Shown piece after piece: positions 50,499 through 63,912 of a stretch of 64,000 nucleotides of DNA. The position numbers were made by a program, and so were the translations under genes. The stretch's first letter is position 1, and each line of letters begins with the position of its first letter. Under the pieces are notes generated by a model. That model searched no databases, was not told the DNA's origin, and worked only from the letters and a program-made list of their open reading frames with translations. Origin of the DNA: Aptenodytes patagonicus (lineage: Eukaryota; Chordata; Aves; Sphenisciformes; Spheniscidae); assembly GCF_965638725.1 (NCBI RefSeq), contig NC_134951.1, forward strand, positions 104,555,811 to 104,619,810, given 5' to 3'.

Positions 50499-53400
50499 AT
50501 GAGTGCTTTGAGTGTACTTTTTGGGGCATGCATTAAGTGCCGATTAACGTTACAGAAGCTAGGTAAACTGCTCTACTGCAGTCTGAAACTTCAGGGGAGA
50601 GATGTTCAGGTATGTTCTACTAGTTGTTTCATCTGTCTACAAGACACTAGGCTTTGTGGTGCTGTGATCTTAATGTACGGCACCCTGCTACTGCGTAATT
50701 GCAGTGTTGACAGAGGGAGTCAGTAAAATAGGAAGATGAAGTGCTATATTCCAGTTCCAAAACTGCATGTTATCTTGCATAAAGTGCACAGTAACTTAAG
50801 TCCCACTTCTTCACTCCTGCTAAATAAAATTTTAAAAAAGTAGCAATGTTATGGAATACAATGTTTTTACAATGCCCTGTTAGTGGTGGTACAGTGACCA
50901 CTATCAATACATAAAGTATACATAGCAGTTCTAGGTTTCCAAAACCACTCCTTAACTTGTGACATTTTATAAGAAATCATTGTTTATCTTGCCTGAGAAA
51001 CAGCTTAAGAGTTGTATTTTAAAACTGCAAAATACTCATGCTGCCCTACCCTCATACACGTGCCTCTAACAGAAAATTAATGTTAGCTGAACCATCAAAA
51101 ACTGCATCGTTGTTATGAGAAGTACTTAAAACTTCACTTGAGTACTGGTTTTGAGCAGAGAAACTTTTTATCTATCATCGAAGTTGTTTTCCGTATATTT
51201 AATTTAAAAGGGGAGAAAAAGGAATTTTTTTTATATTCACAACTTTCAGTTTTGTTTACTTCTGTTAATGTATACTTTTTGACTGAATTGGATTTTGCAT
51301 TTCAAATATATTTGTTTTGAATTGTTTCAGTTGTCCCTTTACTAATGATTCTTCTTTGCATTGACAGCATCATAAAATGATTTAAAGAAAACACCCTTAG
51401 TCTTGCTTTAATGTACATAATTTTTAATACCTGTTGTTAAAGGGATGTGATCAGATGAGGCTCTCAAGTGTCTTAATTTTAACACATCTATCTTAGTAGA
51501 GAACCTGATTTGTAGTTAATCTTTCTTCCCCACATATGGTGGTAGTGACGAATCAGTCCCCTTAGCATCCTCTAGTCCTGGGATTGCAAACTGTTCAGCC
51601 TGTAAAAAACAACTACAGAAATGCTTTTGTTCTGCTAACCAAAAGCTATAAACATTTAAGTTTACTTACTATGTTGATGGACGCTGGCAAATCCACAAAC
51701 GGAGATACTACCGCTAGGCTTTAGCGGGTATCAGAGATGTGCGCTTCTCAACACACTTCAAACTGGCAGGGAAGGGCATTCCTGTGTTAGCTGTTGGGCC
51801 GTAGCGTGCAGTATTGCCTGAATAAACAGAGCATAAGTCAAAACAAGGAAATTTAGACTTCAATTTCAGTCTGAAAATGCTTCCTTAGTGATATTTTTCA
51901 GAGGTCAGTTATTGACAGCTCAGTTCCCAATGTTTCCCCCTCCACCCCCTCAAAGTACTTTACTTAACTTTTATCAAACCAAAATTATTAGGTAATACTC
52001 TTCAGGAACGTGACTTTAGAGGAGACCGATAAAGGTGTTGCAGACAATTACTTTTCCTTAAAAATGTATCCTTACCTTTGTAATACAAAATAGGCAACTG
52101 AATCTTGGTCTCAAGCATGACATGAGACAAGAAAATTCAATTTGAGAACAAGTTTGGTAAGGCAAATTTTTATATGTGATTTATAGTTCTAAATATGTAC
52201 CTTCATATATACACACATACACACACGATTGCACGTTTCCATGCACCTTTTTTAAATGTTAATTTCTTAATGTAGAATCATACTAGGAGAAATTCAAAAC
52301 TATTTTGAAACAGAAGTATGTTATGTTAATAGTAATGTAGCATGTGAACACAAGTTACGCACTAGAAAAGGTTTGCTAGCATATTCATAGGTTCTATCAG
52401 TATAGAAATTGCAACTTTTTCAGGTCTGGAAGAGAAACACCTAAGCATTTCCATCTAATTAGTTATTTTAACAACACTATTTATAATATTTTTTTATTAA
52501 AAATACACATGGAAAAGGAAGTCACAATTCGTGTAAGCACTAGCAGGCTGTCGTCTGTGTGTCCTGGAAGAAACAATTCCTCCTGAAAACACCAGTGCAG
52601 ACAGCTCGTGTGTTACTCACCTGTGCTATAACCCCCAGCATTCTGCAAGCCCTTGTAGGTAGGAAAAAAGCAAAATGCCATGTGAGTGAGAGAATATTAG
52701 CTGATACCCCAAAAGTATAGTTATTCATTTGAGAATCCATTTTCCAGTCAAATCTAGTGGAAAGTGATAACTCAGATGTATTGAGAACTATATACTCATT
52801 AAATCTTTACAGAAGCATTTAAAAGCATGGTAGGAGTAAGTATGTGTATATGTGTGTATATTACGTATAAATGTTTTACAGGATAGTTATATGTACGTAA
52901 TCTGTATTTAAAATTTCTCAGCTATTTCTTAAACTAATTTCTTAGCATTTTTTAGCATCTATTTTCTTAGATGGAAAAAAATTCTTTTTATGTTGACACA
53001 TACTCAAACTAATGTTTTGGAAATAAGATGTTGGGGATACTTTGGCAGGTCTAGACTATAGAGTTGTCTAGATTATTTCATTGGAACCACTTACAGAGTA
53101 AATAACACGGAAAGACTAAAAATCTAGTCCACAGTATTTGTAACTTCATCATATTTCTTTACCTTTTGCCTCAACTGACAAGGCATCAGAAAAATTGCTT
53201 CCTGTCTGCAGGTAAGCCTTAAGCTGTTTGTTCAAGAGGTCAAAAATATATCTTAAGTATGGAAGCAATGAAATCGGTTCACTGAGAGTGTCTGGTTTCA
53301 AGTGAGGAATTTTGTGCTATCTTGTCTCCAGGCGACTTGATGATGGAGCGTCTCATACATCGCACTGAAGCAAACCTCCTTCAAAGAGAGTAAGGAGTGT

Positions 53401-56398
53401 GTCATGACATGCCCTGAGCTGCCAGCGGCAAGTGGCCGGGCTCCTGAATTTCCCTTCTGAAGCTCGCGACTGAGAAATATTCAGGGGGAAGGTTGGGCAG
53501 AGTTCGTGCAGCAGCTGGTTTGAGGAGATGTGCCAGGCTGTCTCTGTTCTCCTGGGTCAAGGAGACTTGCGATGCCAGCCTGGTCAGAGCCGCTTTGTCT
53601 CCCTGCTAATTGCAGCTTGAAGAAAGGAGGGAGGCACATGCTCGGTTCTTCCCTTGGAGCGATAAGCAATGCTGACATGAAGAAAACGTCTGGCAGCCTC
53701 TTCTAGGCCAGGAGCCAGGATTGCTTTGTGTCTAACCTGCTAGGGAGAGCTTGCAAAAATCCCCTTCCCTGGAGACCCATGGGGGAGGGAAGAGGTACTT
53801 TGTTTGGGAGGCTTTGTGCAAGCTGAGCAAGGTTTCACGGCTGAGCGGATGGCAGGTAACATCAGGCTCACAGTCGTGCTACAGGGAGGGCAGAAGCAGT
53901 CAGAACTACTGTGAAAACAAGCTGGTTTCAAGCTACCTTGCCTAGTAGCAGGATGGAGGAGTAAAAACATGATGCAAAGGAGAAAACTATTCAAAGGAGC
54001 CCACTGAACGAGCGTGTTCAGGGATGGTAATTCCCCAACCAGTTAAGAGCACCACCAGCACCGCCTTGCCTCCGTCTGCAGCAGTTTGTCAGCGGGACCC
54101 GCATGGTGGCTAGATTCACGTAACCTGCAGAACGCAAGACAGAAGCAAAGTCTCCTCAAGAACTCTAGCTCTGGTTTGCATCTCATTGCCACCAGAACAA
54201 CCAAGGAACTTCTTTAAAAAACACATACCCTAAAGAAATTAACTATGCTAGGCATCAGAAGGGGCTGAAAAACAAATGCCTGCCAGGGACATGGTTGTGA
54301 AGACATAGTGAGGATAACAGAAACATCAGCACCATAAACCAGGTGCAAATCTGCCCTGAATAGAGGGCTAACTGGCAGAAAGTTTATGCAGGGCATTGAG
54401 GTGCAGAACCGTTTTCCACAGGGAGTCAGAGAGCAAACTCTTGGTTTAAACATTTCTGAAAAAGACAGCCTGGTTGGACAGCCCTCCTCCAGCTGACAGC
54501 CTTACCGAAATCTTTAAAGCCAGTGAAACATCCTTAGTTCACCACAGCGCTGTTACTCAACTTTTTAAAGCTCATGTGTGTCTGTGAATGAAATAAAATA
54601 GTTCTATGCAAAAATACACAACAACGAACCCATAGAAGAAAATTGAGACCGTTCTTCAGCACCACGCAGAGCTTTGAGCGTTAGCATTTGTTGAGGCTGC
54701 GAGAGGTAGCACGGACCAAAGCTTGCCTCCAGAGAAACAGCTGAGAGCTTTGCTGCTGCTTCCAGTGAGGCCACCATCTCACCTGGAGGTCCGTCCCGAG
54801 ATGGGCCGACCCCCTCCGTTCCCACTGGAATCCAGACATTTCCCTCTGCCTGCACCTGCTTCTCTGAATACCAGGGACAAAAATGAAGTTATTTGCGTTC
54901 TCTCTTTATCCAGCCCTGTTTCATTTGAATAGATTCTGGTGTGGGCTCTAGCAAAATTGTTGTATGAAAAAACAGGTAAGAAATGCGTGCATAGCACAAT
55001 TTCTTACACACTTTTATGCATTATATTTTTGAGGGCTTGGTTGTTTGGGGTTTTTTTAAGTTTCTTCTTATTTAAGCAATAGCTATATGTAGGCAAGGAT
55101 CAAATCTCAGTGGCTTTACCTGGAATTGTTTCAGGTGTTACGAAATACTTAGAAATTCTTTAGTGGAAGGAGTTTTTGTGAATACATACAATCCTTCCCC
55201 CCCTACCCACCCTTCATATACATCCTACTTCTGTCTTTCCAAGTGGATTTCTCCCAGCATATGAGTGGGATCGGAGGGCAGACTTGTTGGATTTGAGAAC
55301 TGTATGCGGACAAGTACATTTCTTTACCTCCTTTATGCATCATACTTTTGCTGCTTAGCTCTGTCCCCTTACCTCCTACATCAGGCTCTCCCCACATCGT
55401 GTGACTGTGGCCTTTTTTCTACGCAGCCTTCCTGTTAAGGCCATCAGATCTGCACAGGAGAGCTCATAGCCTGTACTGTACTAAAAAGCCAATTTCATCA
55501 CACACAAGGAAAGATACGAATAGCAAGAAAAAAAAATCTGTGCAACTTGTGGAATTTCAGCATTTCCATTCACATCGTGATCTGATTTATCTGACTTACT
55601 TGAGGATCCATCTGTTGTGCTGAGAGGTTTTCCAGCAGTAATTATTGTGAGCCTTTTGTAAGCTTTTTTCAGCTCCCACCATATTTCTTTCCTGTTTCTG
55701 CAAGTACAAACATTGATTTATAACTCTCATTCTTTCAGCCGTGAACACTACACCCTAGGCATCACAGTAATACAAATAAATACTCATAATGAGCATCTCG
55801 GGGGTCAAAGAAAAACTGTGTTTTCTGAACACATTACCCACACTATGGATAAGGATGGCTGAAACGCTGGGAACTACCCAGAGCAAAACCGTGCTGAAAC
55901 CCCCACAGTATGCCCCAGCGTAGTTTAGGAGCCACGAGGTCCTTCCCAGGGCAGACAGCAGCCCCAGCGGTGAATTTAGCGACTTGCCTCTGTTTCAAGC
56001 CTCAGGACTGGCAGGCCCCTCACACGCCACAGCAATAGCAGCCTGCCAAGTTACTTGTGTACGTAGGAGTTAAAAAAAAAAGTCACAAATCAGACTTTTC
56101 TCCGCCTGTTAATCATACGATGCGGTGCAGCCATTTTATCACGTTATTCCTCAGGAGTGTCCCTGTACACACCACACAGTTACAAATGCAAGCCAAACCA
56201 TAAACTACAGTGCACAAACCAACCTCTTATTGCTACACAATAACTTCCTATCATAGGTAAAACCAGATATCTTTATCCTTGCAATGAAACCTAACCACTT
56301 CTAAGGAAAGAAAAGAAAAAAGAACCCAAGAAAGTCATGTGTTTCACATCACAGAGCAGCATGAAAGAAAAATTGGGCCAGGAAATTATTTTTATTAC

Positions 56399-56954
56399 TG
56401 TTGTGGTTTAACCTCAGTTGGCAACTGAGCACCACACAGCCGCTCGCTCACTCCTCCCCCCTGCCCCCTGGTGGGATGGGGGAGAGAACTGGAAGAGTAG
56501 AAGTGAGAAAAACTCGTGGGTTGAGATGAAAACAGTTTAATAATTGAAATAAAATAATAATAGCAATAATAATAATAATAATAATGTAATAATAATACAC
56601 AAAGCAAGTGATGCACAATGCAATTGCTCACCACCCACCGACCGATGCCCAGCCAGTCCCCGAGCAGCGGCCCCCCCCGGCCAGCTTTCCCCCAGTTTAT
56701 GTACTGAGCATGACGTCACATGGTATGGAATGTCCCTCTGGCCAGTTTGGCTGTGCCCCCTCCCAGCTTCTTGTGCACCCCCAGCCTTCTCAGTTGGCAG
56801 GGCATGGGAAGCTGCAAAGTCCTTGCCTAGTGTAAGCACTAACTAGCAACAACTAAAACATTGGTGTGTTATCAACATTATTCTCATCCTAAATCCAAAA
56901 CACAGCACTGTACCAGCTACTGAGAAGGAAATTAACTCTAGCCCTGCCTGGACA
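56399..56954 (-). mobile_element. solo LTR of an endogenous retrovirus (neoavian family)
   Basis: 556 bp bounded by TG...CA and an exact 5-bp target duplication ATTAC (56394-56398 and 56955-56959). By its signals it is transcribed on the minus strand. From its 5' end it has a CRE-type TGACGTCA (56711-56718), a TATA-like TACATAAA (56703-56696), a GC-rich stretch, then the poly(A) signal ATTAAA (56541-56536). A TAA/TTA microsatellite lies near 56546-56597. No gag, pol or env sequence flanks it, so it is a solo LTR formed by LTR-LTR recombination. I recognise the family as common in neoavian genomes but cannot name it with certainty. Confidence 0.88.
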
Positions 56955-59900
56955 ATTACCAACTAAGAGCACTTCTGTAGTTTAGGCACATAGGATATAC
57001 CTATATAAAGGGAATTCGCCTTTTATATCTCATGTTCCTGAAGACAGAAAGATCATTGTTGGTCCAGGACTGGGCAGCAGACTGTATAGCATATACCGTG
57101 TTTTTAACATTTGCTTTAAAAACAACTTTTCCCTCCCTCCTAGCATTAACTGGTAAGTTTGTGGGTTATGTTTTAGGTTAGCAGGCATGGCTTTTTGGAA
57201 AGGTATCAATATTGTATTGTTATCCATAGAAATTATACTTTTTAACAATATTTTGAATTTGAACACATTCATGGTGAGTTCTAGCAGATCAATAATCATT
57301 TGAATATTTTATTTGACCATTTTTTTCTCCAAAATTGCATATGAATTATACATCTGAGTTAATATGCAACGTCTGAGGAGGCCATTAACTCAAAACATCC
57401 TTGCTGCAATTAGCTTTTGTCTGCTATGAATCAGTTTCAGTATTTTCTATTTGAAGTAGAAAGTGGTAGTAAGCCTGCCCAATTAAAGGCGAACCCCAGC
57501 CAAGATAAAGATTTGTAAGAAAAGCAGATGCCAGGCAAAACCAGTTTTCTTTCTGTACTGTCCACACCCCAAAACACTTCCCAATGATCCCCCCTAACCT
57601 TCTTCTTCCTTAGGTTGCTCTGCTTGAGACAGCCCTCAGCTGATCAGTTTGTGCTGAAGCTTGCACAGGGCTTGTCAGCTCTGTGTCTGGGATAAGTGGG
57701 AAGCAGTCACTCTCCACTTTTAAAAAGTGTTAACTTCATTTTTTGAAGGAAGCACCAGAATATAGCACATGATTTACTGTCACCAATCCCCTTTAAAGCT
57801 TCCAAGCACGGTGCGTTAACTTGATAGGTGGGTAGTTTTTGCCACTCTAAGTCCCCAGCTGGTATTGAACTATTGAAACTACTTAAATAAACAGCAGATT
57901 TCCAAATCTGGGTTGTTTTGGTTGTGTTGATTGCTCTTTGTGATGCCTTTAAAGGTACCACCTGAAGTCTTAAAGGTCTAATTCGTGTCCCTTCCTGAGC
58001 ATCAGGTGAATCACTGATCATCTCCCAGAAAACACTAACTATTTAGGAGTGATTTATTAGGACCCCTCCTGTTACCTTTGTTTAAGGAGAAGAGTAAATT
58101 TGGAGGGATCAATGAGCCCTGAAGCATATGCTGCATGTTCTATTTCACTGTTTTTATTCCTGAATTAACAGGAAACACCCTAGTGTATACAATGACATGG
58201 TTTTGCTGCATCAGATTTATCGTGGACGTATGAATGTTAAATTATTAACGTAGCGGGTGTTCAGACTGTCATCTGTGCTCCTGAATACAAATTTCCCCAT
58301 ATCCAGAGCAGCACCAGGCTTACACTGCTGTGGGCAGGTTTACTATTTCTTGTCCTAGTAATCGCACTGCAGAACATATTTCACTGTATATCCTCGTGAT
58401 CCACAGACCTGATAGAAAATTCTTTTTCACTTTAGCTAGAGTTTCACTCTGTCATCACTGACAAGAAAGGAAATAGTTTCAAGTTCATTTATCTAGAATT
58501 AACTTCAGGCTGTCAGATAAATACTCGCTCCAAACTGTCTTGTGTTTCCTAGCTGAGCCCTGGAGGAGTCAGGGAAATGTAGTAACACGCGCTGCATGGT
58601 TACGGGATATTTTGCCAAGAAGCCAGGAGAGATGTTATTTCAGTGCTATGGCTTATTGCGCAAAAATATTTAACAGGCTCTCCCAAGAAACAGCACTTTT
58701 CATCCACTTCATGGCAAGTGGAGAGAGTAACCCCTGATGGATAATTGCCTTCCTCCTTTCCTCTTACACACTCACCCTTCACCTGCAAGGGCAGCAGCAA
58801 TGCTAACAACCAGGCCTGCTTTAAGAAAATCCCCATTACCAGCTGCTCCCCAGGTCACTGCCATAGCACCCGGATGGGCCAGGAAAGGTCCGTTGCAAAA
58901 ACCTCCTATTTACTTAGCGCAGGAAAAAGTAGCAGCTTCATAGCCTTTGTCTTCACTGAAGAGACCTCCAGCACCCCTGGGATCTCAAACGGTAACTGAG
59001 CAGCATCCGCAGTACCACACAACAGATGACTACCAAAATGCTATTTTTCAGTGCGGTTTTTTTTAATTGTTATTATTTTTCACACTTGCCTTCCTCCTGG
59101 GCAGGTCCCTTCACCTTTCCCTGGGGGTTGGCGCGCCATGCTGCTGGCAGCCACTAGAGGATGCCCCCGGGGCACTCGAGCAGCAGCGCGGCGGGTTGGG
59201 TTGGCTCAGGTCGGGGCAAAGCCTCCCGCTCCCTCTCCTGGGGCTGCTCCTTTCCCACCTGCAGCGTTAGCACCCGCACCCTCACACACTTGCAGGTTAA
59301 TTTTGCATTGCCGTGGCAGGTGGTGAGCCAGCGCAGGACTTTCCCGATAGCTCTGAACCTCTGCGGGGCAAGGGGGGAGCGGGAGGTGGTATTTCAAAGC
59401 GAGTAAAACTCCTAAAGCACTGGAAAGAGCAAAAGCCCAGCATCCGTGCTTGCCTGAAATGGCTGCGCGGCGTAAGGAGGAAGGTCACCACAGAAGGAGG
59501 CGTTTCATCCCTCCTTTTCTGCCTGCTACAGCATGAAAGTGGAGCCGGGCTGCAGGTCCCTCAGCAGACCCCCAAGGACCCCGGGAGTCCCTCCCTTGCA
59601 CTGGCTGGTGACAACGGCCCAAGGGTCCCTACCCAGCCACCGGGTCAAACTCCTCCCTGGTGTAAGCTCCCGGGTCTCCTTGGGCAGCCCTGCTCCCCTC
59701 CCTGGCCCAGTGATTATCCAGTAAGCTGCTCACGTTGGCTCCCTTTTTATAAAAGCATCCCTAGATTTCAGGCTGGGGTTTATTTATTGAGTTTCTCTGA
59801 AGTTTTCCTTTCTCCTTCTCTTCTGCCAAGGCCTGGAGATAGTACGAGCCCTGGAAGTAAATAGAAAATGCCAAGCTTAGGTTTTTTAGTTCACTGTAAA

Positions 59901-60195
59901 CTACGCGCTTATCTGCTTCCAGAACACATAAGCCATGGGATGTCATCCTGGGTCAGCACAGAGGGATAAGGACTAGAAGGGTGGTCTTGGCTGTAGATAT
60001 GAATAAATCAGGATCACATAGGGGAAGTATATTTTTGTATTCAAGCAGCCTTTTTTAATCTCAGTGCCCTCTTCTTTTTTCCTCAAAGGATCCATATTCT
60101 TCTGGCAACAAAGATCTTTTTGTATCTCCGGGTTTTCACATTCTGCCCAGCAGCCTATCATAAGAAAGCACAAATCTACTAAATAGTAAAATGAG

Positions 60196-60360
60196 GGATT
60201 ATTTCCACTCATCTGTTGACAGACATTTCTCCAAATTGGATCAAATGATTAAAGGTATTAGAATGACGTCTTGCAGATCCAGATCAAATCATTTGAAACC
60301 TTGAGACTGTTTCTCCTTTGCTTGGAAGGAACCACCAGAAATAGTTGTAGGTGCTAATTG
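60196..60360 (+). promoter_or_regulatory. candidate PRPH2 photoreceptor promoter motifs
   Basis: Upstream of the PRPH2 start are GGATTA at 60196-60201 (reverse of the CRX/OTX site TAATCC), a CRE-like TGACGTC near 60264, and CTAATTG at 60354-60360 (reverse of the Ret-1/PCE-1 site CAATTAG). These are short motifs that also occur by chance. The reading as a photoreceptor promoter depends on the gene identity. Confidence 0.3.
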
Positions 60361-60583
60361 CCCATTATTCTCACTAATGTGAAATTGTTAATTTGGACCT
60401 TTGAATATTTTACTTGCTTGAACCCTAACTGGGGGAGCTCAAGATGGAAGGACTGTGCAGTGGCTCACTTCCCGCCGTGCCATTCGGGGTGTCTTCCAAC
60501 GCCTGAATGGTTCTTCCTCGAGTTGCTTACGCCAAGAAGAGGGGTCCAGGCTGTGAAATCTTCCGATATCTCACATTACGAAG

Positions 60584-61164
60584 ATGGCACTGCTGAAAGT
60601 CAAATTCAGCCAGAAGAAACGGGTAAAACTAGCGCAGGGACTATGGCTCATGAACTGGTTTTCAGTGTTTGCTGGAATCCTTGTTTTTAGCATGGGGTTG
60701 TTCCTCAAAATTGAACTCCGGAAGCGAAGCGAAGTGATGGACAATTCTGAAAGCCACTTTGTGCCCAATTCTTTGATATTGATGGGTATATTATCCTGCG
60801 CCTTCAATGGTTTTGCTGGCAAAATTTGTTACGATTCTCTGGATCCTGTTAAATTTGCCAAGTGGAAGCCTTTGCTGAAACCTTACCTGGCACTATGTTT
60901 CTTGTTTAACATACTCATTTTTTTCGTTGCTCTGATTTGCTTTCTCATGCGGGGCTCCCTGGAGAGCACGCTGGCCCAGGGGCTCAAGAACAGCATGAAG
61001 TTCTACCGGGACACAGACACCCCCGGAAGATGCTTCATGAAGAAGACCATCGACATGCTCCAAATTGAGTTCAAATGCTGTGGGAACAACGGCTTCAAAG
61101 ATTGGTTCGAAGTACAGTGGATCAGCAACAGATATCTGGACTTCAGCTCCAAAGAAGTGAAAGA
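60584..61164 (+). CDS. PRPH2: peripherin-2 (PRPH2/RDS), exon 1
   Basis: PRPH2 is a tetraspanin of the rims of rod and cone outer-segment discs; with ROM1 it bends and stabilises the rim. This exon encodes residues 1-193 plus two bases of codon 194; the 581 coding bases equal the human exon 1 length. Membrane helices are visible at about 24-43, 62-80 and 100-122, with a short extracellular loop between the first two. The large second loop begins near 124. It includes C150 (needed for disulfide-linked oligomers) and the tetraspanin CCG motif at 165-167. Start context is GAAGATGG. The donor is GTAAGT at 61165-61170. The open frame that continues to 61168 stops in the intron and is not a truncation. 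Residue 172 is Lys where human has Arg. The human N53 sequon in loop 1 is Asp here. Confidence 0.97.
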
Positions 61165-62759
61165 GTAAGTGACTTGGTGGGGTTTGTATCACATAGTATC
61201 ATTATTTGATCAGGATCATACTAAAGAAATGTACATCAAAACAGGCACTGACTGGAGGGGGTTTTGTACAAAAAGGGTATTTTCTCTGCTCTTGCTTAAT
61301 AAGCATCCCAAACGTTCAGCTAGATTGCTTTCTCCCCTGACAGATGCCTCTAACATTATCCAGAACATAAAACATAAAGCACCAAAACAGAATTCTCACT
61401 CTTAGGCAGTGAGATGTAAACAGACTTAAAATAATATTTTTTACTGTCTTTTATCTCCTTACAAACCCATTATAACCCCACACATACCTACTCCCAAAAT
61501 CAATAGGAATGTATAAGAACTTCACTATTCCTAAAGCAGATTTCGATGTGACTTATTAAGTTCCTAAAAAAAGACTTCCCTGGATATATACTGCTGACAC
61601 CACTTTTAAAACTCCACTTTAGATATTGGCAATTCATCAATCTCATGGAAACAAATAGAAACAGTAACGCTTTACCAATAACTGATGTGTTTTAAATCCT
61701 TAAGATTTAGAATTTTATTTTTATATTCACTCAGTGAATTGCTTCACCACTGTGACAATATTGAGCCGTCAACACCAGTTGACGTTCCTAGCTTTACACA
61801 GTGTCCCTCGCAGCCAAATGCATTTTATGTTCTCTCCTGTATAAAAACATGTTCAATATATATACTTGTGCCTAATTTTTTTTAACCTCACGTGAAAACA
61901 GCACTAGGTTCCTCTGTACAAACCACAACAGATTGTTGACCAGAAACCCCTTAATAGCTCTGATGTCAGTGCCCAAAGAGGCAGTAATCTCAAAATCAGG
62001 TTAGGCGCAGTAAGCGCAAGTAAAAAATGAACATGAGAACAAATGAAGTTCTGAAATTAAAAAATGAGCATTGAGCATAAATACCCATGACCTTTTAAAA
62101 AATTAAGCATCGGGGGAAGAGATCATTATTCAGAGTTCTTTGGGAACATCATTCGTTAACGTTCATACTCTGGTTGCACAAAGGGTCTTGTAAACTGGAA
62201 GCAATCTGCCTTTTAAATACACTGCCTCTGTTAAAAACGTCTGAAGTAATTTTGAAAAAAGCTCCGTGTATCTCTCGGGATCCCTGCCTGACTGTGGAAA
62301 TGGTATTTCACTTGTGTGTCTCTCTGCATATTGTTTTGACTTGTTGGGTGGTCTGGTTGTTTTTGCAATTCTGAACCAGGACCTTATAGTGAAAACTGTT
62401 ACAGGCTTAACCTATTGCACTGCGGGGTTATAACAAATACATTCGCTATTTAATAAGAGAGTATTTGCATTGCGAAGGTATGCCCATGGGTTTAAATAAC
62501 TACTTGAAAACATAATAAGTTCACCTTGACAGCATTATATGGAGATTTGAGAGCTGTAACTTAATCCAGCAGCAGTGGAAGGGCAAAGCACGGAGGGAAA
62601 ACAAGGTTATATTGTCCTTAATAAATGATGTCTTGTTTGGGACTGAGACTCAGGGCAATTTCTTTGTACTACTGAGGCAGGAAATAGGGCATTAAAAATC
62701 CACAAATGGATGTTAATGAGTGAATTCAAGGTTTGAACTACGTGGTGGTGCACAATCTC

Positions 62760-62940
62760 TGCTCACATTCCTGGTGGGATATTCTGGCCCCTTTGAAGTC
62801 AGTAGCAAAGTTCTCCTTAGTTCCAGGGAAGGTGGGAGTCCGTCCCCCACAATGTGATTCTTATATGATTTGTAGAGCGAAGGCCTGATCCAATCTCTCT
62901 GAAACTGGTGGAGCATTTACACCTCAATGGGAATTAGACC
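62760..62940. repeat. possible ancient amniote repeat remnant
   Basis: In PRPH2 intron 1 the phrases TTTGAAGTCAGTAGCAAA, GGCCTGATCCAATCTCTCTG and CACCTCAATGGGAATTAGAC resemble degraded pieces of old amniote repeats, which often read GGCCTGATCC...GAAGTCAATGG. Low confidence; no ends or duplications visible. Confidence 0.3.
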
Positions 62941-63891
62941 CAACTCAGAGCACTCTTTACATCTAGAGATAAAACCTCAACTGCATTCGGCATTTAGATA
63001 TATTTAGGTCATGACTGCAAAGTGGAATTTTGCTTCGCCAGGCTATTGCAATCACCTTTCTCTCTATGACACAACTTTAAAATATCCTTATAGAAAGCTG
63101 CAAGCGACTCTCAGATTTTTTTCACCTTTCTAGGTCACTGGGGCTCTTCATTCTGTCATTTTCTAAGCAAAATAGCATTTGTTAGAGTTGCAGTCCTCTT
63201 ATGATAGTCTTTTTCTGCAGTGCCAGTGGAACTATTTGCCTTCTAAGTATCTCTCATCTAAATATCTCGTAAGGCACCAGACTCTCCATAATCCAAGCTG
63301 TTTATGGAGAGCAACCGCACTCTTAAATGAACAATAGCTGGGGAGCTCCTGCAAAGACTTCAGAAATTTTTCAACATCCTGTTGCTGAAGCACATTTCAT
63401 GTTTCAAATACTGGCTACCTTCCCAAGCCAAGAATAAATGCATAACCCCTTCCTGGAGCTATTATCATCAAAGAGAAGCTATTAGGTTTGCTGGATCAAT
63501 GGTCTAGCTGGATATGGTGGGTCCTGAGGCTGTTGTGGGTCCTTTTCCAAGCTCAGGTCACCCTCCAGCATCTCCCTTCCACCCTAACTATGCCGTGATC
63601 ACTCTTCTCTGACTGCCCCTCCCGAAATTTCTCTCTGCCATCTACTTTTCTTAAAAATTAATTTCTTTGAAGAAGTGACCCGAGGGGGCGCGTTTCCATC
63701 ATAAAGAGTTAATTATAGTCTCAGTGTAGCCTTGACATAGAAAAGGATTTCAGAGAGGAAAAGCACCTGGGACAAACACCGCTATATAAGCAGGGTATGC
63801 GGAGAAACGGCATGGCCAGGAGGCATGGTGGAAAATCCGCACTACCTTTGCTTTCCTTTCTTGTGCAAGTTTGCTCCGGTATATCTTTATA

Positions 63892-63912
63892 TGTGTGTCT
63901 GTGTGTGTGTGT
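63892..63912 (+). repeat. TG-rich tract upstream of PRPH2 exon 2
   Basis: TGTGTGTCTGTGTGTGTGTG followed by TATTC and the pyrimidine-rich acceptor of exon 2. UG repeats next to a 3' splice site can bind splicing regulators. Confidence 0.7.

Larger units (their letters stand above)
49774..60583. other. TBCC-PRPH2 intergenic region
   Basis: It begins with the TBCC 3' UTR and ends with the PRPH2 5' flank and UTR. It holds one solo LTR (56399-56954), small TG/CA patches (52205-52225, 52843-52860) and a moderately GC-rich stretch at 59.1-59.7 kb. Open frames up to 183 codons (59313-59864) show no recognisable domain and no splice-site support. Nothing else is identified. Confidence 0.6.

Noticed and set aside
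59313-59864. 183-codon plus frame upstream of PRPH2
   Set aside because: Pro/Gly/Leu-rich, no recognised domain, in a moderately GC-rich intergenic stretch.
61165-61168. Apparent stop after residue 194 of PRPH2 suggesting truncation
   Set aside because: The stop is inside intron 1; the GTAAGT donor and the matching exon 2 at 63943 restore the expected reading frame.
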